Assembly (NCBI GenBank): GCA_000444245.1
Contig: ATSW01007320.1
Coordinates: forward strand, 1-33,650
DNA from: Botryllus schlosseri
Lineage: Eukaryota > Chordata > Ascidiacea > Stolidobranchia > Styelidae
DNA: 33,650 nt
Reading direction: 5' to 3'
Shown piece after piece: positions 9,990 through 19,341 of the stretch. The notes below the pieces were generated by a model, which saw nothing but the letters and a program-made list of their open reading frames with translations, was not told where the DNA came from and ran no database searches. Made by a program: the position numbers and the translations under genes. Positions within the stretch are counted from its first letter, which is position 1; the number at the start of each line of letters is the position of its first letter.

Positions 9990-10431
9990 TAGGGCAAGGT
10001 TTTGCAACTTTTGCAATCTTTTTTACAGCTTCCGGCAGCTTCAAAAATACTTAGAAGTTATGTAGTATGGTGTTTAAGGCTGTTTGGAGGATTTTTGTAT
10101 TGCAACTTTTCTCCATCTTTTTTCGATTTTTCATGCAACCAACTTTTTACTGGAAATATTTGTCACAATATGTAAATAGATCGCTCGATTATTTCACTGT
10201 CGTTTAAATTTGAGGTGCTTTCTGATTTGATTCAGGCTAGACCGCCGAAAATTACATTTTCACAAAGCCAATTTTTTCAGGCTATTGATTTTGTTGAAGT
10301 CCCCAACACTGAGCTTTGCTACAGTGCCTCAGATACGGATCGATTCGAGTATCTCATTCCTTTTTAATTTCAAGGAACGTGTCCACAAATGCAACTTTTC
10401 ACGGATTTGACTGCAACAAAAACTGGTCCTT
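9990..10431 (+). mobile_element. hAT element, family shared with 24885-25506, copy A
   Basis: The exact octamer GTAATTAC flanks the element at 9982-9989 and 10432-10439. The ends TAGGGCAAGGTTTTGCAAC and ...GCAACAAAAACTGGTCCTT are imperfect inverted repeats. GCAACTTTT motifs recur near both ends. The central 10169-10330 (TATGTAAATAGATCGCT onward) matches 24898-25064 in the same orientation. There is no coding capacity. Confidence 0.85.
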
Positions 10432-10672
10432 GTAATTACTCAATTTCATGAGTGGAACATCGTAGCTCAAAACGTATTTCCAAGACTCGATCGCAGCTGT
10501 CTATACGCACTGCAACCTTCCTAAATATTATCGTCGTATATTAATGAAAATAACTAAACAACAATTGTTCTTTGGAGAAGAAGTCAGGTNAAATCGAATG
10601 AAACTACCAAAAACGTTGGCTATCCGTTGGCTACCAATTAAGTATGCGGATAAAACGACGATAGACGTATAC

Positions 10673-10902
10673 CTTCGCCATGTTTTTGCTCATCCCGTTC
10701 GCAGCTGCCGGATTTCCTATCGACAGAACCCTCATCATGGTGTCGAAGGCAGGCAAAAACGGATGACCGTCCGCGTTGAACGAGCCGTCAGCGTTACGGA
10801 AGTCTTCATGGTGCTTGCCCATGCTTGTCGTGCGCTTGTACAGGGCAAACGTCACCAGTGCGGTGTTGAGGACCGACACGGTAATGCATGCCGATTTTAA
10901 AA
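10673..10902 (-). CDS. Membrane-protein exon: one TM segment plus polar tail
   Basis: This 230-bp exon is bounded by a strong acceptor (GTCTTTTCCAG) and a donor (GCGAAG followed by GTATAC). It codes for 76 whole residues with GC-rich third positions, unlike the AT-rich flanks, which supports real coding. It begins LKSACITVSVLNTALVTFAL (a transmembrane helix) and YKRTTSMGKHHEDF, then a Gly/Asn/Asp-rich polar region, FLPAFDTMMRVLSIGN, and ends NGMSKNMAK. Start phase is 1 and end phase is 0. On the same strand, downstream of the GPCR exons, it could code for TM5 and the long third intracellular loop, whose end commonly carries K-x-x-A-K before TM6. Equally it may be the membrane anchor and cytoplasmic tail of a different single-pass protein. 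No TM6/TM7 exon was found to decide. Confidence 0.6.
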
Positions 10903-11359
10903 CTGGAAAAGACGCGTTGCGTATAAGTTTAAATACTGGATGAGATTAATATTTTGTTGTGCACAAGGTGATTATCTCACTCATCCGACTAAAGTGACGA
11001 ATCATCGTCTTTATCCCTTTCAAAATGAGATGCCCCACCGGACCAATCGTCCGGAAATTTCTATACAGGTATAATGGGACTGGAGAGGTAAAAATTTCCA
11101 AATAAATATAAACGGCTGTCCCATCTGCAATACACGCAACGTGAGATCTACTATGTCTGGACTGTTGCAGTCAGTTAAAAATACTCGAAGTCAGTCATTA
11201 CTGACAACGATACTTAATTCCAACTTATCGAAGAGGTGTATTCAGTTCTGCCCAATAATTGACGCGCAGTCTCACGGGACAAGGCATAGTTTGCAATACT
11301 AAAAACTGGTTAGTAGTAAAATCATAACCATTAGAGTATTTTGTGCAAGTAGGCAAAAA
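10903..11359. other. No gene recognised
   Basis: Intron-like sequence between the membrane exon and the 3' end of the LINE. Two minus-strand frames are open for about 40-60 codons near 10950-11140 but show no motif. A branch-point-like TACTAAC with an acceptor occurs near 11315 on the minus strand without a convincing exon. Confidence 0.4.
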
Positions 11360-12955
11360 CCACAAGTGCCTAGCCATGGTGTCTCCCTCTGTAACTCCCA
11401 GCTTCGACATATCCACTTTTACTATATATTCTTTCTTCCTCATACCTGGGATCGTCACTATAAGCATTTTCAGGTCCACGTAGTCCACATCCCTCCCTCT
11501 TACACGCCCATGCGTCCTGCGTTTAGCCGACCAACTTCGGGTTCGTGTGGTGCGGCATCGACTGCGCCTGGGATTTATCTATTTTCTATACTGTCCATTA
11601 TCCAATGTATAGCCACTCCTAGCGACAGCTTAGCTTCTTTACAGTTCAGTAAGCGCAAGTCAAGTCTTTTGGCTCTGTACAAGAGCATCGGGTTTTAACA
11701 GATAAAGCATGATTGGTCTTAACGCTGCCCTGTACGGATTTAAATCCTTCACCTTGATTTCGCTGCTATGATTCTACTATTACAGAGCACATCAGACACC
11801 ATTTTCCAGACGTTGGTCTTCCGTCGACCCTCACAGTATCTGATGAAACACGTCCTTTAACCTTGTATTCTTTCTTACTACGACTAAACCTCATTTCTCT
11901 CGTTCAAGCGAGCATCTCCAGCCTTTGTTTCGAACTGTGTTCTATGCGCATCACAATTACTAGGGTTGCATTTAAAACAAAAACCAATTTAAAACAAACA
12001 TATTTAAAACAAGGCCCTTCTTTAAAACATTTTCCAATTTTTTTTAAAGCCATGACGTCACGACTATTCAATTGTGACGTAATAGTGGATTGCTATTGAC
12101 AATTGAAAATATAGGGTAAATATAGCTCCTTTAACGAAATATCTGTATTCTGTACTATTGCTGTTGAACCGACTATTTTGAGGGTTATAACAATGCCATA
12201 TCTATATACGCCGGCTCTATCAGGTGGTATAATTGTCTGTAGGCTCATACAACATGTTTTTTGGAAACTATTTACACATTTATGGCATGATTTTACAACT
12301 TAAAAAACATTTTTTAAGGCCTTTGTTTAAAACACTGTTTAAAACATGTTTTAAACAAAGTGTTTTAAAACACCGTTTGTTTTAAATGCAACCTTAACAA
12401 TACTTAAATATCATTCACATCTCCTATACATCTCCTACCTCATTTGCCAACATGTCCATAACTACCGTAAATATACAGGGGAACATTGCTATCCCTGGTG
12501 TAGGCCTATAGACTTCAAACTGATAAATCTTTCCTACAACGCACCTGACCGATACACTATCTCTATGCATATCGTGCAGTCTATCCTGATCTATGCTATA
12601 TACCCCTTGTGATTGTCACATGCCATTCCATATCTCCTCTCTCGGTACCCAGTCGTACACCTTTTCTAGATCTACAAACACACAGTGCCAATAACTTCTC
12701 GAAAAGCAGTCGGATGGCTACAATTGCATCCGTCGTTCTCTTCCTTGGCATAAACCTGTACTTTCGTTCACTTATCTCTACCTTGAATCTCAGCCGTGAT
12801 TCGGTATTTCTGCATGGTATGGTTCATCGGTTTGATTGTTTCAGGTATTCGTGGCGTTTTTCGACTGCGATGGTCATTTACACCAGACCGATATTCTTTG
12901 TTTGGATTCCGTATCTGCCGACTTGTAGCACGGCCCATTTGTAGGTTTTTTTTTT
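11360..12955 (-). mobile_element. RTE-like LINE fragment (reverse transcriptase and C-terminus)
   Basis: On the minus strand, in several frames, pieces match the well-known order of this non-LTR polyprotein. They are ERKYRFMPRKRTTDAI, CVFVDLEKVYDWVPREE, GLHQG, FTVVMDMLANEV, RFSRSKKEY, LRPIMLY, LSLGV with IENR, and near the end KVDMSKLGVTEGDTMARH. The family pattern is RTTDA..FVDLEKAYDRVPRE..GLHQGSALSP..FADD..SRSKTEYM..VRPAMLYG..DMKxLGVTExD. Numerous stops and frame changes show that it is old and dead. The 5' part (endonuclease) is missing. Between LANEV and IVMRIEHSSK, where FADD should lie, a hAT has inserted (11961-12396). The start and end given are the limits of recognisable protein similarity. 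Confidence 0.88.
11961..12396 (+). mobile_element. hAT element with TTTAAAAC arrays, inserted in the LINE
   Basis: The ends TAGGGTTGCATTTAAAACAA and TTGTTTTAAATGCAACCTTA are inverted repeats. The flanks ACAATTAC (11953-11960) and ACAATACT (12397-12404) are the same octamer with a single-base shift, a slightly decayed 8-bp target duplication. Both subterminal regions repeat TTTAAAAC/GTTTTAAA many times. It interrupts LINE coding sequence, so it is younger than the LINE. A truncated relative in the opposite orientation lies at 19194-19341. Confidence 0.88.
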
Positions 12956-13298
12956 CAGACACCGCTTACGCAGATCGGGTGGCGACGAGGAGCCTAGCCC
13001 TAGATAAACTTCCAACACTATACGAAAAGATTCTGCAAGTTTCTCTTGCCTCCTCATCGCCGATCTCGTTATTACGCAGGTGTACTGAAAAAGCCCAGAC
13101 TGAAAGTGAGCCGATCTACAAGTCCAATTCGGCAGCAGATACCACGATGAGGGCACATAGGAGCGAGAGAGGCGAACGATTGAATAGGGTTATGAACGAA
13201 AGTTGTCCCCAAAAGATTAAGAAAGTCAAAGATAATATGGACATTACAAAAAAAATGTGTCGTGGCGCACATAGCCTTAAAAGGGCGATAAAGCGTCA
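12956..13298 (+). other. Charged open frame, unknown
   Basis: After an acceptor-like site (CTCGTTATTACGCAG near 13079) a plus-strand frame reads CTEKAQTESEPIYKSNSAAD, then RAHRSERGERLNRVMNESCP and QKIKKVKDNMDITKKM. It is strongly hydrophilic and continues into the SINE on its right. I do not recognise it. The longer frame it belongs to (12796-13479) also crosses the antisense of the LINE, so an accidental frame is more likely than a gene. Confidence 0.25.
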
Positions 13299-13425
13299 CT
13301 GTGTTATGACAATGATAATATTTAATGGAGCCGACCTCGGTCGCTCTCGAACCCGCAGTCCGTTGGTGTTGCGGCGGTGGATCGTACGGACTGCGGTCAT
13401 ACCACTGCGTTATCTCGCCACGTTT
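13299..13425 (-). mobile_element. tRNA-derived SINE
   Basis: On the minus strand an A-box-like TAACGCAGTGG (about 13402-13412) is followed by a B-box-like GGGTTCGAGAGC (about 13342-13353). This is the internal RNA polymerase III promoter layout of tRNA-derived SINEs. Between the boxes CCGCAGTCCGT and ACGGACTGCGG can pair into a long stem around a loop of about 22 bases, longer than a normal anticodon arm. The 3' tail ATTAAATATTATCATTGTCA is a typical low-complexity SINE tail. It does not fold as a normal tRNA, so I do not call a tRNA gene. Confidence 0.5.
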
Positions 13426-14340
13426 GATTCGTGTGGAGCCACCTTTGATTCGCACATCACATATATCATAGTAATATAGGGATCAGTATACTGTCATGAG
13501 GTCAGGATCTGCGGATCTGGCCCTAAACCGATTTGAAGGTATGATGCTTCGGGAACCAAGGACGCACATTATATTCTGCAACAACATCACAATCATATCC
13601 GGTCATGAAACCATCGTCATTATTCATGTCGCTGGTTCAGAGGATTGATAAGGGAGCAGTCACGCGGCAACCAGAAAACACGAAATGATTTCAATGGTTC
13701 TTGGACTCTAGGAAACAAATACGGCAACACAACAAAGATGTGACGTTACGAAGACTTTCCAATCAAATGCACGCCGCCGGAAGCAGCCACCTTCAAATTG
13801 TCGGTATGGGTCGATGGTATTGAATTGAGCACATTGTTTAATGTAATTATACAAGGCGGTGTCCAATCACCCGCATCAGCAAACGAAAGAGCGAACAAAC
13901 GCCCGCGCATCCATCCATCATACGAGGTCCGCTCCAATCAGATATCGCGTGCGGACGACACAGTTTTCATTATTAATAGGCCCTGGCGCAAGAATGGATG
14001 AGAATAATTTACGGACGCTATCGATCGCTTTACGCGCGGGACGTGCTATGACCTTTCGTGTTACGCACATCTACAGAATGCTGCTCGCACCCGACCTTGG
14101 ACGTAATCAGCTAAATGGCCCTATACTCAATCCCGTTGGATTACATCTCACGACGACGAGGTGGGTGGGGACTGCGGGGATGACTCCGTTAAGGACTTCA
14201 TGCATAATAATGAATTTCCCACTGAGTGCCTTACAGATCACTAGTGCCGACGCATATTATTAGTTTAACATGAGCGTGGAGCGATTCCGAACCAGGTCGA
14301 TCGAACCGAAATAAGATTCCGCGATCGCGATATGCTGTGA
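13426..14340 (+). other. CpG-rich block with an open frame
   Basis: This stretch is visibly richer in CpG than its neighbours (for example GCGATCGCGATATGC and TTTACGCGCGGGACG). A plus-strand frame at 13744-14001 has protein-like content: RYEDFPIKCTPPEAATFKLS, VWVDGIELSTLFNVIIQGGV, and a basic end RPWRKNG before a stop. The opposite strand is also open here, so the strand and even the reality of coding are unclear. No splice sites of good quality frame it. Confidence 0.3.
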
Positions 14341-15133
14341 CTATAACAGAAATTTCAATGACTGATAACAGACCAGTGTGCATTCAATACCTACAATCAG
14401 ACACCTGACGGAAACGCAAAATGACTCATCCTCCTCTCCGTCCGACGCCGTTATTACGGCATATTTACAAAAAGGCAACAGATTGACCCGGCGAAGGACG
14501 AATGAATAGAAAAAAAATATAAAGAGCAAAGAAATTATGGCAAGATCAAATACTGTTACACAAGGGCATTACGCCGTGGTGGATGTTAGATTTCGAGACC
14601 GCACTTGATCGCTTCGACATCATCATGTTCATTACATCGCACTGTGTCTTACGTGTCGCAATGTACGTTGCGGTATTTTGCGTTAAAACAATATAACGCC
14701 GGAGTATGATTATTATGCTGAGCTAGTTAAGATGGAATTAATGGTCGGATTCAGCCGCTTCTGTTGAACAGCCTCACGATTTTTGTGAGATCAACGAACC
14801 GGTTTGAATTACTNGTTACATACAATCACTTTTTGTAACAGAACCGCTCGACAAAATTCACTTTCATGATACAACCGAATGACAAAAAATCTGTATTTGA
14901 CCACTGAACAGGATCCGCTTATTTTTACAAATGAAAGACAAGTCAAATTCAATTCCTTTCGTACGATAAAATATTATCTCAGTTCCAGATATATTTCTTG
15001 TACGACTCAGCCTTTAGTGATGTATCAAAACGACTTATGGCAACGTGTAGATCGGACTAATATAGCCACTCCTCTACATCTATATAATATCGCTATTTTC
15101 GTAATTACTCCAGAACGAAACCGGCCGCGAAAA
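14341..15133. other. No gene recognised
   Basis: I searched the minus strand here for GPCR TM3/TM4 (a Cys, then a helix ending in D/E-R-Y) and did not find it. A 126-codon plus-strand frame (14879-15259) lies mostly here and runs antisense into the GPCR exon at 15134. I treat it as a shadow or chance frame. Confidence 0.4.
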
Positions 15134-15383
15134 TTACATTCTATCAAAAGACTTGCCTTCTATAAATTCCGTATCCTCATAATCCCGGTCGTATTGCTTC
15201 AAAATAATGATTTTTCCGTCGTAACGTTCCGCGGATTTATACATAAAAATATCTTGTGACGTGGAGTTCCCGTCGGCTTGTTTTATAACACGGTTGAGTG
15301 CGTCAGCGAAATGGACCGCGCCTCCGAGAAAATCGGCAACGCCCAAGCTCACCACGAAAACATAGATCCGTTGGCGCAGTCTC
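15134..15383 (-). CDS. Class A GPCR exon 2 (loop 1, TM2)
   Basis: A strong acceptor (TTGTTCTGTTTCAG) starts the exon at 15383. Its first base completes the codon left open by exon 1 (AG+G, Arg). The peptide RLRQRIYVFVVSLGVADFLG then GAVHFADALNRVI aligns without gaps to the loop-1/TM2 region of rhodopsin-family receptors (LR...F.VSLAVAD..VGA in adenosine receptors). The Asp of VAD is the conserved D2.50. It lies 29 residues after the Asn of TM1, within one residue of the usual 28. The frame stays open to a stop at 15134, but the part after about 15265 (NSTSQDIFMYKSAERY onward) does not resemble TM3. The true donor probably lies within this block; I could not choose one. Later receptor exons are not identified. 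Confidence 0.72.
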
Positions 15384-15478
15384 CTGAAACAGAACAATAT
15401 GCATGATACGAAACTGCCCCATTCTCTTTCTAATTCTGATGAATACATTTAGAAACCAATTCGGACGTCCTCGGTCAG

Positions 15479-15515
15479 CCAACAAACATCGATTTACATC
15501 GACTGTTGTTATTTT
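15479..15515. repeat. 37-bp direct repeat left of the hAT element
   Basis: The sequence CCAACAAACATCGATTTACA followed by TCGACTGTTGTTATTTT recurs at 16532-16568 with one mismatch, on the far side of the 15520-16485 element. See the matching entry at 16486-16580. Confidence 0.85.
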
Positions 15516-15519
15516 GAAC

Positions 15520-16485
15520 TAGGGAAGGTGTAAACCTCTGAAAGGTTGAGGTTCGTGTGAACGCGAACCCTTATGAATGGTTCTGTGTTAACGCGAACGT
15601 GAACCTCATGACGTCACGTGGCGTCATATTGCTAAGTTCAACCCTACATTTCAGTAAAGAGATAGCGTATAATAAGTAATAACGTGCAGTAGTAAACGAT
15701 ACCAAGCGACGACTCGGCCACATAATGCCACAATGCTGAAGTAGCCTACATATTTACGTTTACAACGTCGCCAAATGTATTAACGGAGACAATCAAATGA
15801 TCCCTTGAAATCAACATCTTCCGTCACTTCGCCAACAATTTCGACGAGGACTTGCAAGGGAATATAGGCTTGCGCCTTAACTGTCTAGACAAGAGCGGAC
15901 AATGAACTCGGCGTCTGAGTATTGAGCATTAGGGCTGTTGAAATAAAACTTGCTATCGATATTACCCCATTGACAAGTTATATAACAGTAGCCAACACCC
16001 CAATCGCACGGATTTGGTTTTATTATACGATAAACATATGAAGTCAAGATTGACCCCTTACGACTGCTAGATTTTTTTCGTCAGACAACGATATCAATTT
16101 CATTGATTAATTGAATAAGCACCATTCGCTGACTTCACTCTTGATTTTATGTGATTGCTGGACTGGTCCATCTCACAGCAGAGAGTCACTAAATATTCAC
16201 AAACAGTAAGCTTTTATAACAAAGCAAGTAAAAGTACTTGAGATTGTCAAGGTGCATGCCCGTTTGGTGCTGATTTTTTGTGCTGCCAGCGCCAAGTATA
16301 GAGTGGCCCGCAGTTGAAATGCAATAAATTTCATACGAAGATGATATAATGAAGTGAAAATTGTAATACGTGAAAAAGGGTCACAGTGCAGAGCTTACCA
16401 AGGTTCGTTTGTGAACGTGAACTTCTAAATTTCGGAGGTTCACACACAGTACGCGAACGTGAACCTCGCGTTCACACCATCCCTA
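15520..16485 (+). mobile_element. hAT-like element, TAGGGATGGTGTGAAC family, copy 2
   Basis: The ends TAGGGAAGGTGTAAACC and ...GTTCACACCATCCCTA are inverted repeats. Subterminal GCGAACGTGAACCT motifs occur at both ends, as in the copy at 4000-5034. The interior aligns with that copy by eye with many substitutions and small gaps, in the same orientation. The octamers TTATTTTG (15509-15516) and TTATTTTC (16486-16493) are a plausible target duplication, leaving a 3-base filler AAC before the left end. It lies in the GPCR intron between exons 1 and 2. Confidence 0.8.
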
Positions 16486-16580
16486 TTATTTTCTTATATC
16501 ATGGCAGGGATATCTAGAACTAGTAGTTCAACCAATAAACATCGATTTACATCGACTGTTGTTATTTTCATATATCAAGG
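16486..16580. repeat. Tandemly duplicated target region of the hAT
   Basis: TTATTTTC, T or A, TATATCA, T or A, GG occurs at 16486-16504 and again at 16562-16580. The 37-bp block seen at 15479-15515 recurs at 16532-16568. The simplest reading is a 76-bp tandem duplication of host DNA whose first unit was split by the hAT insertion. An assembly artefact that kept both haplotypes is an alternative. Confidence 0.7.
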
Positions 16581-17080
16581 TGTCATCAAAACTGCGAGTA
16601 AGGCGGGCCACAGTAAAGGATGAGGTGAGCTTCGCGGGCCGGAAGGGGTAAACTTGAACGTGATGAAACGACGTTATTCGCTAACCTTATTCACGTCTGT
16701 GCACTCTTCGATGGTCTGTCTATACTGATTTGAGACGTAATGATAGCAAAGACCATACGAGACGTAATGATAGCAAAGACCATACAACACTTAGTAGCAG
16801 TGCAAGAATCTAATACTTATTGCTGCTTATTATTGTGATAACGCACCGATGTATTTTCGTTATTTTCTGCTCTTCCTCAAGGATTCCCGGATTTCCGTCG
16901 CATCTACTTCACAATTTCTTTCACAAATGTTACCGAACAAGGCCATAAGGGCCACATTTTCAGCGCAGAATGTATTAGACGGTAAGCGTGCGTAGCCCTT
17001 GAATTGACGGCATGCTATAAGATCTTCTTAACGCTGTTTTGTTCTATTGCAAACGAAGCGACCTAAACATAACTTCGTTG
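16581..17080. other. Intron sequence with a 27-bp tandem duplication
   Basis: No exon is visible. GAGACGTAATGATAGCAAAG plus ACCATAC is repeated exactly twice, at 16732-16758 and 16759-16785. The rest of the stretch shows nothing. Confidence 0.6.
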
Positions 17081-17088
17081 GATTTCCA

Positions 17089-17625
17089 CAGGGTTGTAAT
17101 GCCTTGAGTCGCGATTTTTTGGTGACTCGACTTGACTCGAGTCCTTTTCTTCAAAAATGAAAAACGACTCGACTCGACTTGACTCGAGTCACTTTAGGTA
17201 TTGACTCGACTTGTACTCGAGTCATATGACTCGAGACTGGGTCTACAAAGAAAGGCATTTCATTTTAATTTCGATGAATAGTAAAGATATCACGCTATTA
17301 TTATTTCGTCTATCAGTACTCAAGTATTGGTACTTGTAAATGCTACCAGAAACTGTTAAAAGTGAGTAAAGTTGGTATATTATGAATGCGAAGCATTCGA
17401 TATCAACGAGCAGAGTTGTAAAAAGTGGGTGTCAGATGGCATCAACTCGGAACTAAACAGGCATCACAATGACTTGGACTCAGACTTGAGTCAAAACTCG
17501 AGAATCTACTCCATGACTTGAACTCGGAATTGACTCGGTGGTGAATTGAAAATGACTCGAGCCAAAACGATATATAAGTGAGATTGACTTGTAACTCGGA
17601 ACCTTGTGATTTGGTTATAACCCTG
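17089..17625 (-). mobile_element. hAT with GACTCGAGTC subterminal arrays, copy 2
   Basis: An exact 8-bp target duplication GATTTCCA flanks it at 17081-17088 and 17626-17633. The ends are CAGGGTTGTAATGCCTTGAG and ...TTGGTTATAACCCTG. Read on the minus strand its start (CAGGGTTATAACCAAATCAC, then AAGGTTCCGAGTTACAAGTC) matches the start of the 2314-2839 element, so the two are one family in opposite orientation. Dense ACTCGAGTC and GACTCGACTT motifs fill both subterminal regions. It lies in the GPCR intron. Confidence 0.93.
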
Positions 17626-17633
17626 GATTTCCA

Positions 17634-18429
17634 ATCCGGCCCATAATACTGACACTTGCAGGTTTAATATTTGCGGTATGGATGGATACCACTAGGTCAT
17701 ATAACTTTGGCATCGTGTACCATTACCACATCGCGGTATTGGGTTCGCTCAAGCCTAATTAGCAGTCTATCAACTGCGAGTGTATGTATGCACTGAGTGT
17801 TCGATGGCCTTAAGGGTTTGGGGTAGGACCACCCTTTCCTTATATCTAATGGATACCTATGATCCTCGCAGCTCGAGTATAACAGAATTGAAAGTCACAA
17901 TGGCACTCTGATTCAGAAACGCCAAAATTGTATGGCGACATAAATTTCACGGGTCGTACAGAAAGGAGATGACATCGCAACATGCGTCAATAAATAATTT
18001 AGCCAGGAACTTATCGAAGTAATGCGATGTAACCATGCTGCTATTGACGCGTATGCGCTTGGGATTAGGATTACTAGCTAACAACGAGATACATAAAACC
18101 ACGGCGTGAAACTATCTATAGTGAAACGGCAGCGCATAGTAGACGTTTGTGACATACTGCTAACTGCAGAATCAAGGATCTCTCAGATCAAGCAAATCGA
18201 GGCCGAGCAACGTTTCATTTGTTGCTCTCACAATTAATGACGTACTACTACTACGGCAAGTATCACGCGTTTCGTTGTATCAAAACAGACTAGCTTGCAT
18301 ATCATGTGGTCGTAAACATAACCGCTTTCAATGAACGGTACTTGATAAATTGTACTTGTATAGGCACTATAGAGATATTGGTATATACAGCGCTAGCACT
18401 CATATCACAAATTTCACAAATTCCCTTAC
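17634..18429. other. Intron sequence, nothing recognised
   Basis: This is the rest of the GPCR intron up to the donor of exon 1. No open frame, TIR or repeat stands out. Confidence 0.55.
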
Positions 18430-18572
18430 CTGTAGTTCCTTAGGACACTTATTAAAGCAAATCCATTTACGAGGATAACAATAACTCCAACCACTATGAT
18501 TCCAATATCGGCAGAATGCGGTATTATAAATTTGCGGACATCGTAACAAGGGNCGCCTTGTCTACGGTCCAT
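18430..18572 (-). CDS. Class A GPCR exon 1 (start codon, N-terminus, TM1)
   Basis: ATG at 18572-18570 has a favourable context (CCAAATGG) and an in-frame stop 9 bases upstream, which fixes the start. The 47-residue peptide begins MDRRQG and contains PCYDVRKF. It then forms a 24-residue helix, ADIGIIVVGVIVILVNGFAL, followed by ISVLRNY. The Asn in LVNG fits the conserved N1.50 of rhodopsin-family receptors. The exon ends in a textbook donor (CTACAG followed by GTAAGG) in phase 2, exactly the phase needed by the exon at 15383. One base in the N-terminal region is N, leaving residue 7 undefined. The extracellular N-terminus is very short, as in amine or small-ligand receptors, but the ligand cannot be inferred. 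Confidence 0.8.
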
Positions 18573-18609
18573 TTGGAGCAGTCAATGAAAGACTGACGAC
18601 AGAAACGAC

Positions 18610-18617
18610 TATATATA
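18610..18617 (-). promoter_or_regulatory. TATA-like box upstream of the GPCR start
   Basis: TATATATA lies about 40 bases upstream of the receptor ATG on the minus strand. A TCAGTC initiator-like motif lies at 18591-18596 between the two. Spacing is roughly that of a TATA-driven core promoter with a very short 5' UTR. This is inference from position only. Confidence 0.35.
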
Positions 18618-18619
18618 CA

Positions 18620-19193
18620 GATCTGTGATGAAATACAATTTTATCGATTTTGAATCAAGCACTCCGCGAGCTTACACCGAGGCCCTATCTCGCTATGAGT
18701 GATTATATATACAATACAATCGAGTCCTGCTAGGAGCACGGCCGTCGGCCGTGTTTGTCAAATTTTACCTGCAGGATCGAAGAGGCCCACGGCTCAACAA
18801 TAGTGCTGTCGGTTGATTGTTGCGGGATTGTGACGTAGTTTTGCGATCAATACTAGCTCAACTTCACTTACATATATTACAAAACTGATCCGAAAATGAC
18901 ACTTAATCGGCGGTGCTTTTTGAATGTACTAATGCTTGCCTCGGATTGTTTATCTTAGTTCTAACAACAATCTTTCAGAGAAATCGGTGAGATTGTCCAA
19001 TGTATGCGTTGCGTACGTATCAAAGCAACGTTTACTACTATCCACAAGACCACGAACACAATTAGTTACACGGGCGTAGAAATATTAGCTGCGTCTGCAA
19101 GGATTAACGTGGGATTTGCCACAGGTCATATTTTTAACAGCATTGCCCTAGGAGGTTTGGGCTTGATGCATGCTATGAACAGAGCAGTGAAAT
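18620..19193. other. Upstream region of the GPCR, nothing else recognised
   Basis: No gene or element is recognised. A short perfect inverted repeat, ACGGCCGTCGGCCGT, occurs at about 18739-18753. Confidence 0.5.
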
Positions 19194-19341
19194 TAGGGCT
19201 GCATTTAAACAGTGTTTTAAACAGAAGCCGTTTTTTAAAAAAATGTGCTTTTTTCAAGTTGTAAAATAATGCCATAGTTGTGTAAATACTTTCCAAAAAC
19301 ATGTTGTATGAGCCTACGGACAATTACCACCCGATACTAGC
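19194..19341 (-). mobile_element. Truncated hAT, TTTAAAAC family
   Basis: The sequence TTAGGGCTGCATTTAAACAG followed by TGTTTTAAACA, then AAGTTGTAAAATAATGCCAT and AACATGTTGTATGAGCCTAC, matches the reverse complement of the right-hand 175 bases of the 11961-12396 element. The left half of that element is absent here, so this is a truncated copy. No target duplication can be assigned. Confidence 0.8.

Noticed and set aside
13299-13425. True tRNA gene
   Set aside because: The A and B boxes are present but the acceptor stem and a normal anticodon arm are not, and the tail is SINE-like.
12796-13479. 227-codon plus-strand open frame
   Set aside because: Its first part is antisense to LINE reverse transcriptase sequence and its last part is antisense to the SINE. 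Only the middle could be coding and is listed as doubtful.
14879-15259. 126-codon plus-strand open frame
   Set aside because: It runs antisense into the GPCR TM2 exon and has no motif or splice support.
15134-15383. SLGVADFLGGAVHFADAL considered as ZIP metal-transporter TM2
   Set aside because: Alignment to ZIP needs several gaps, whereas the GPCR alignment is ungapped and exon 1 supplies a matching TM1 with the correct Asn-Asp spacing.
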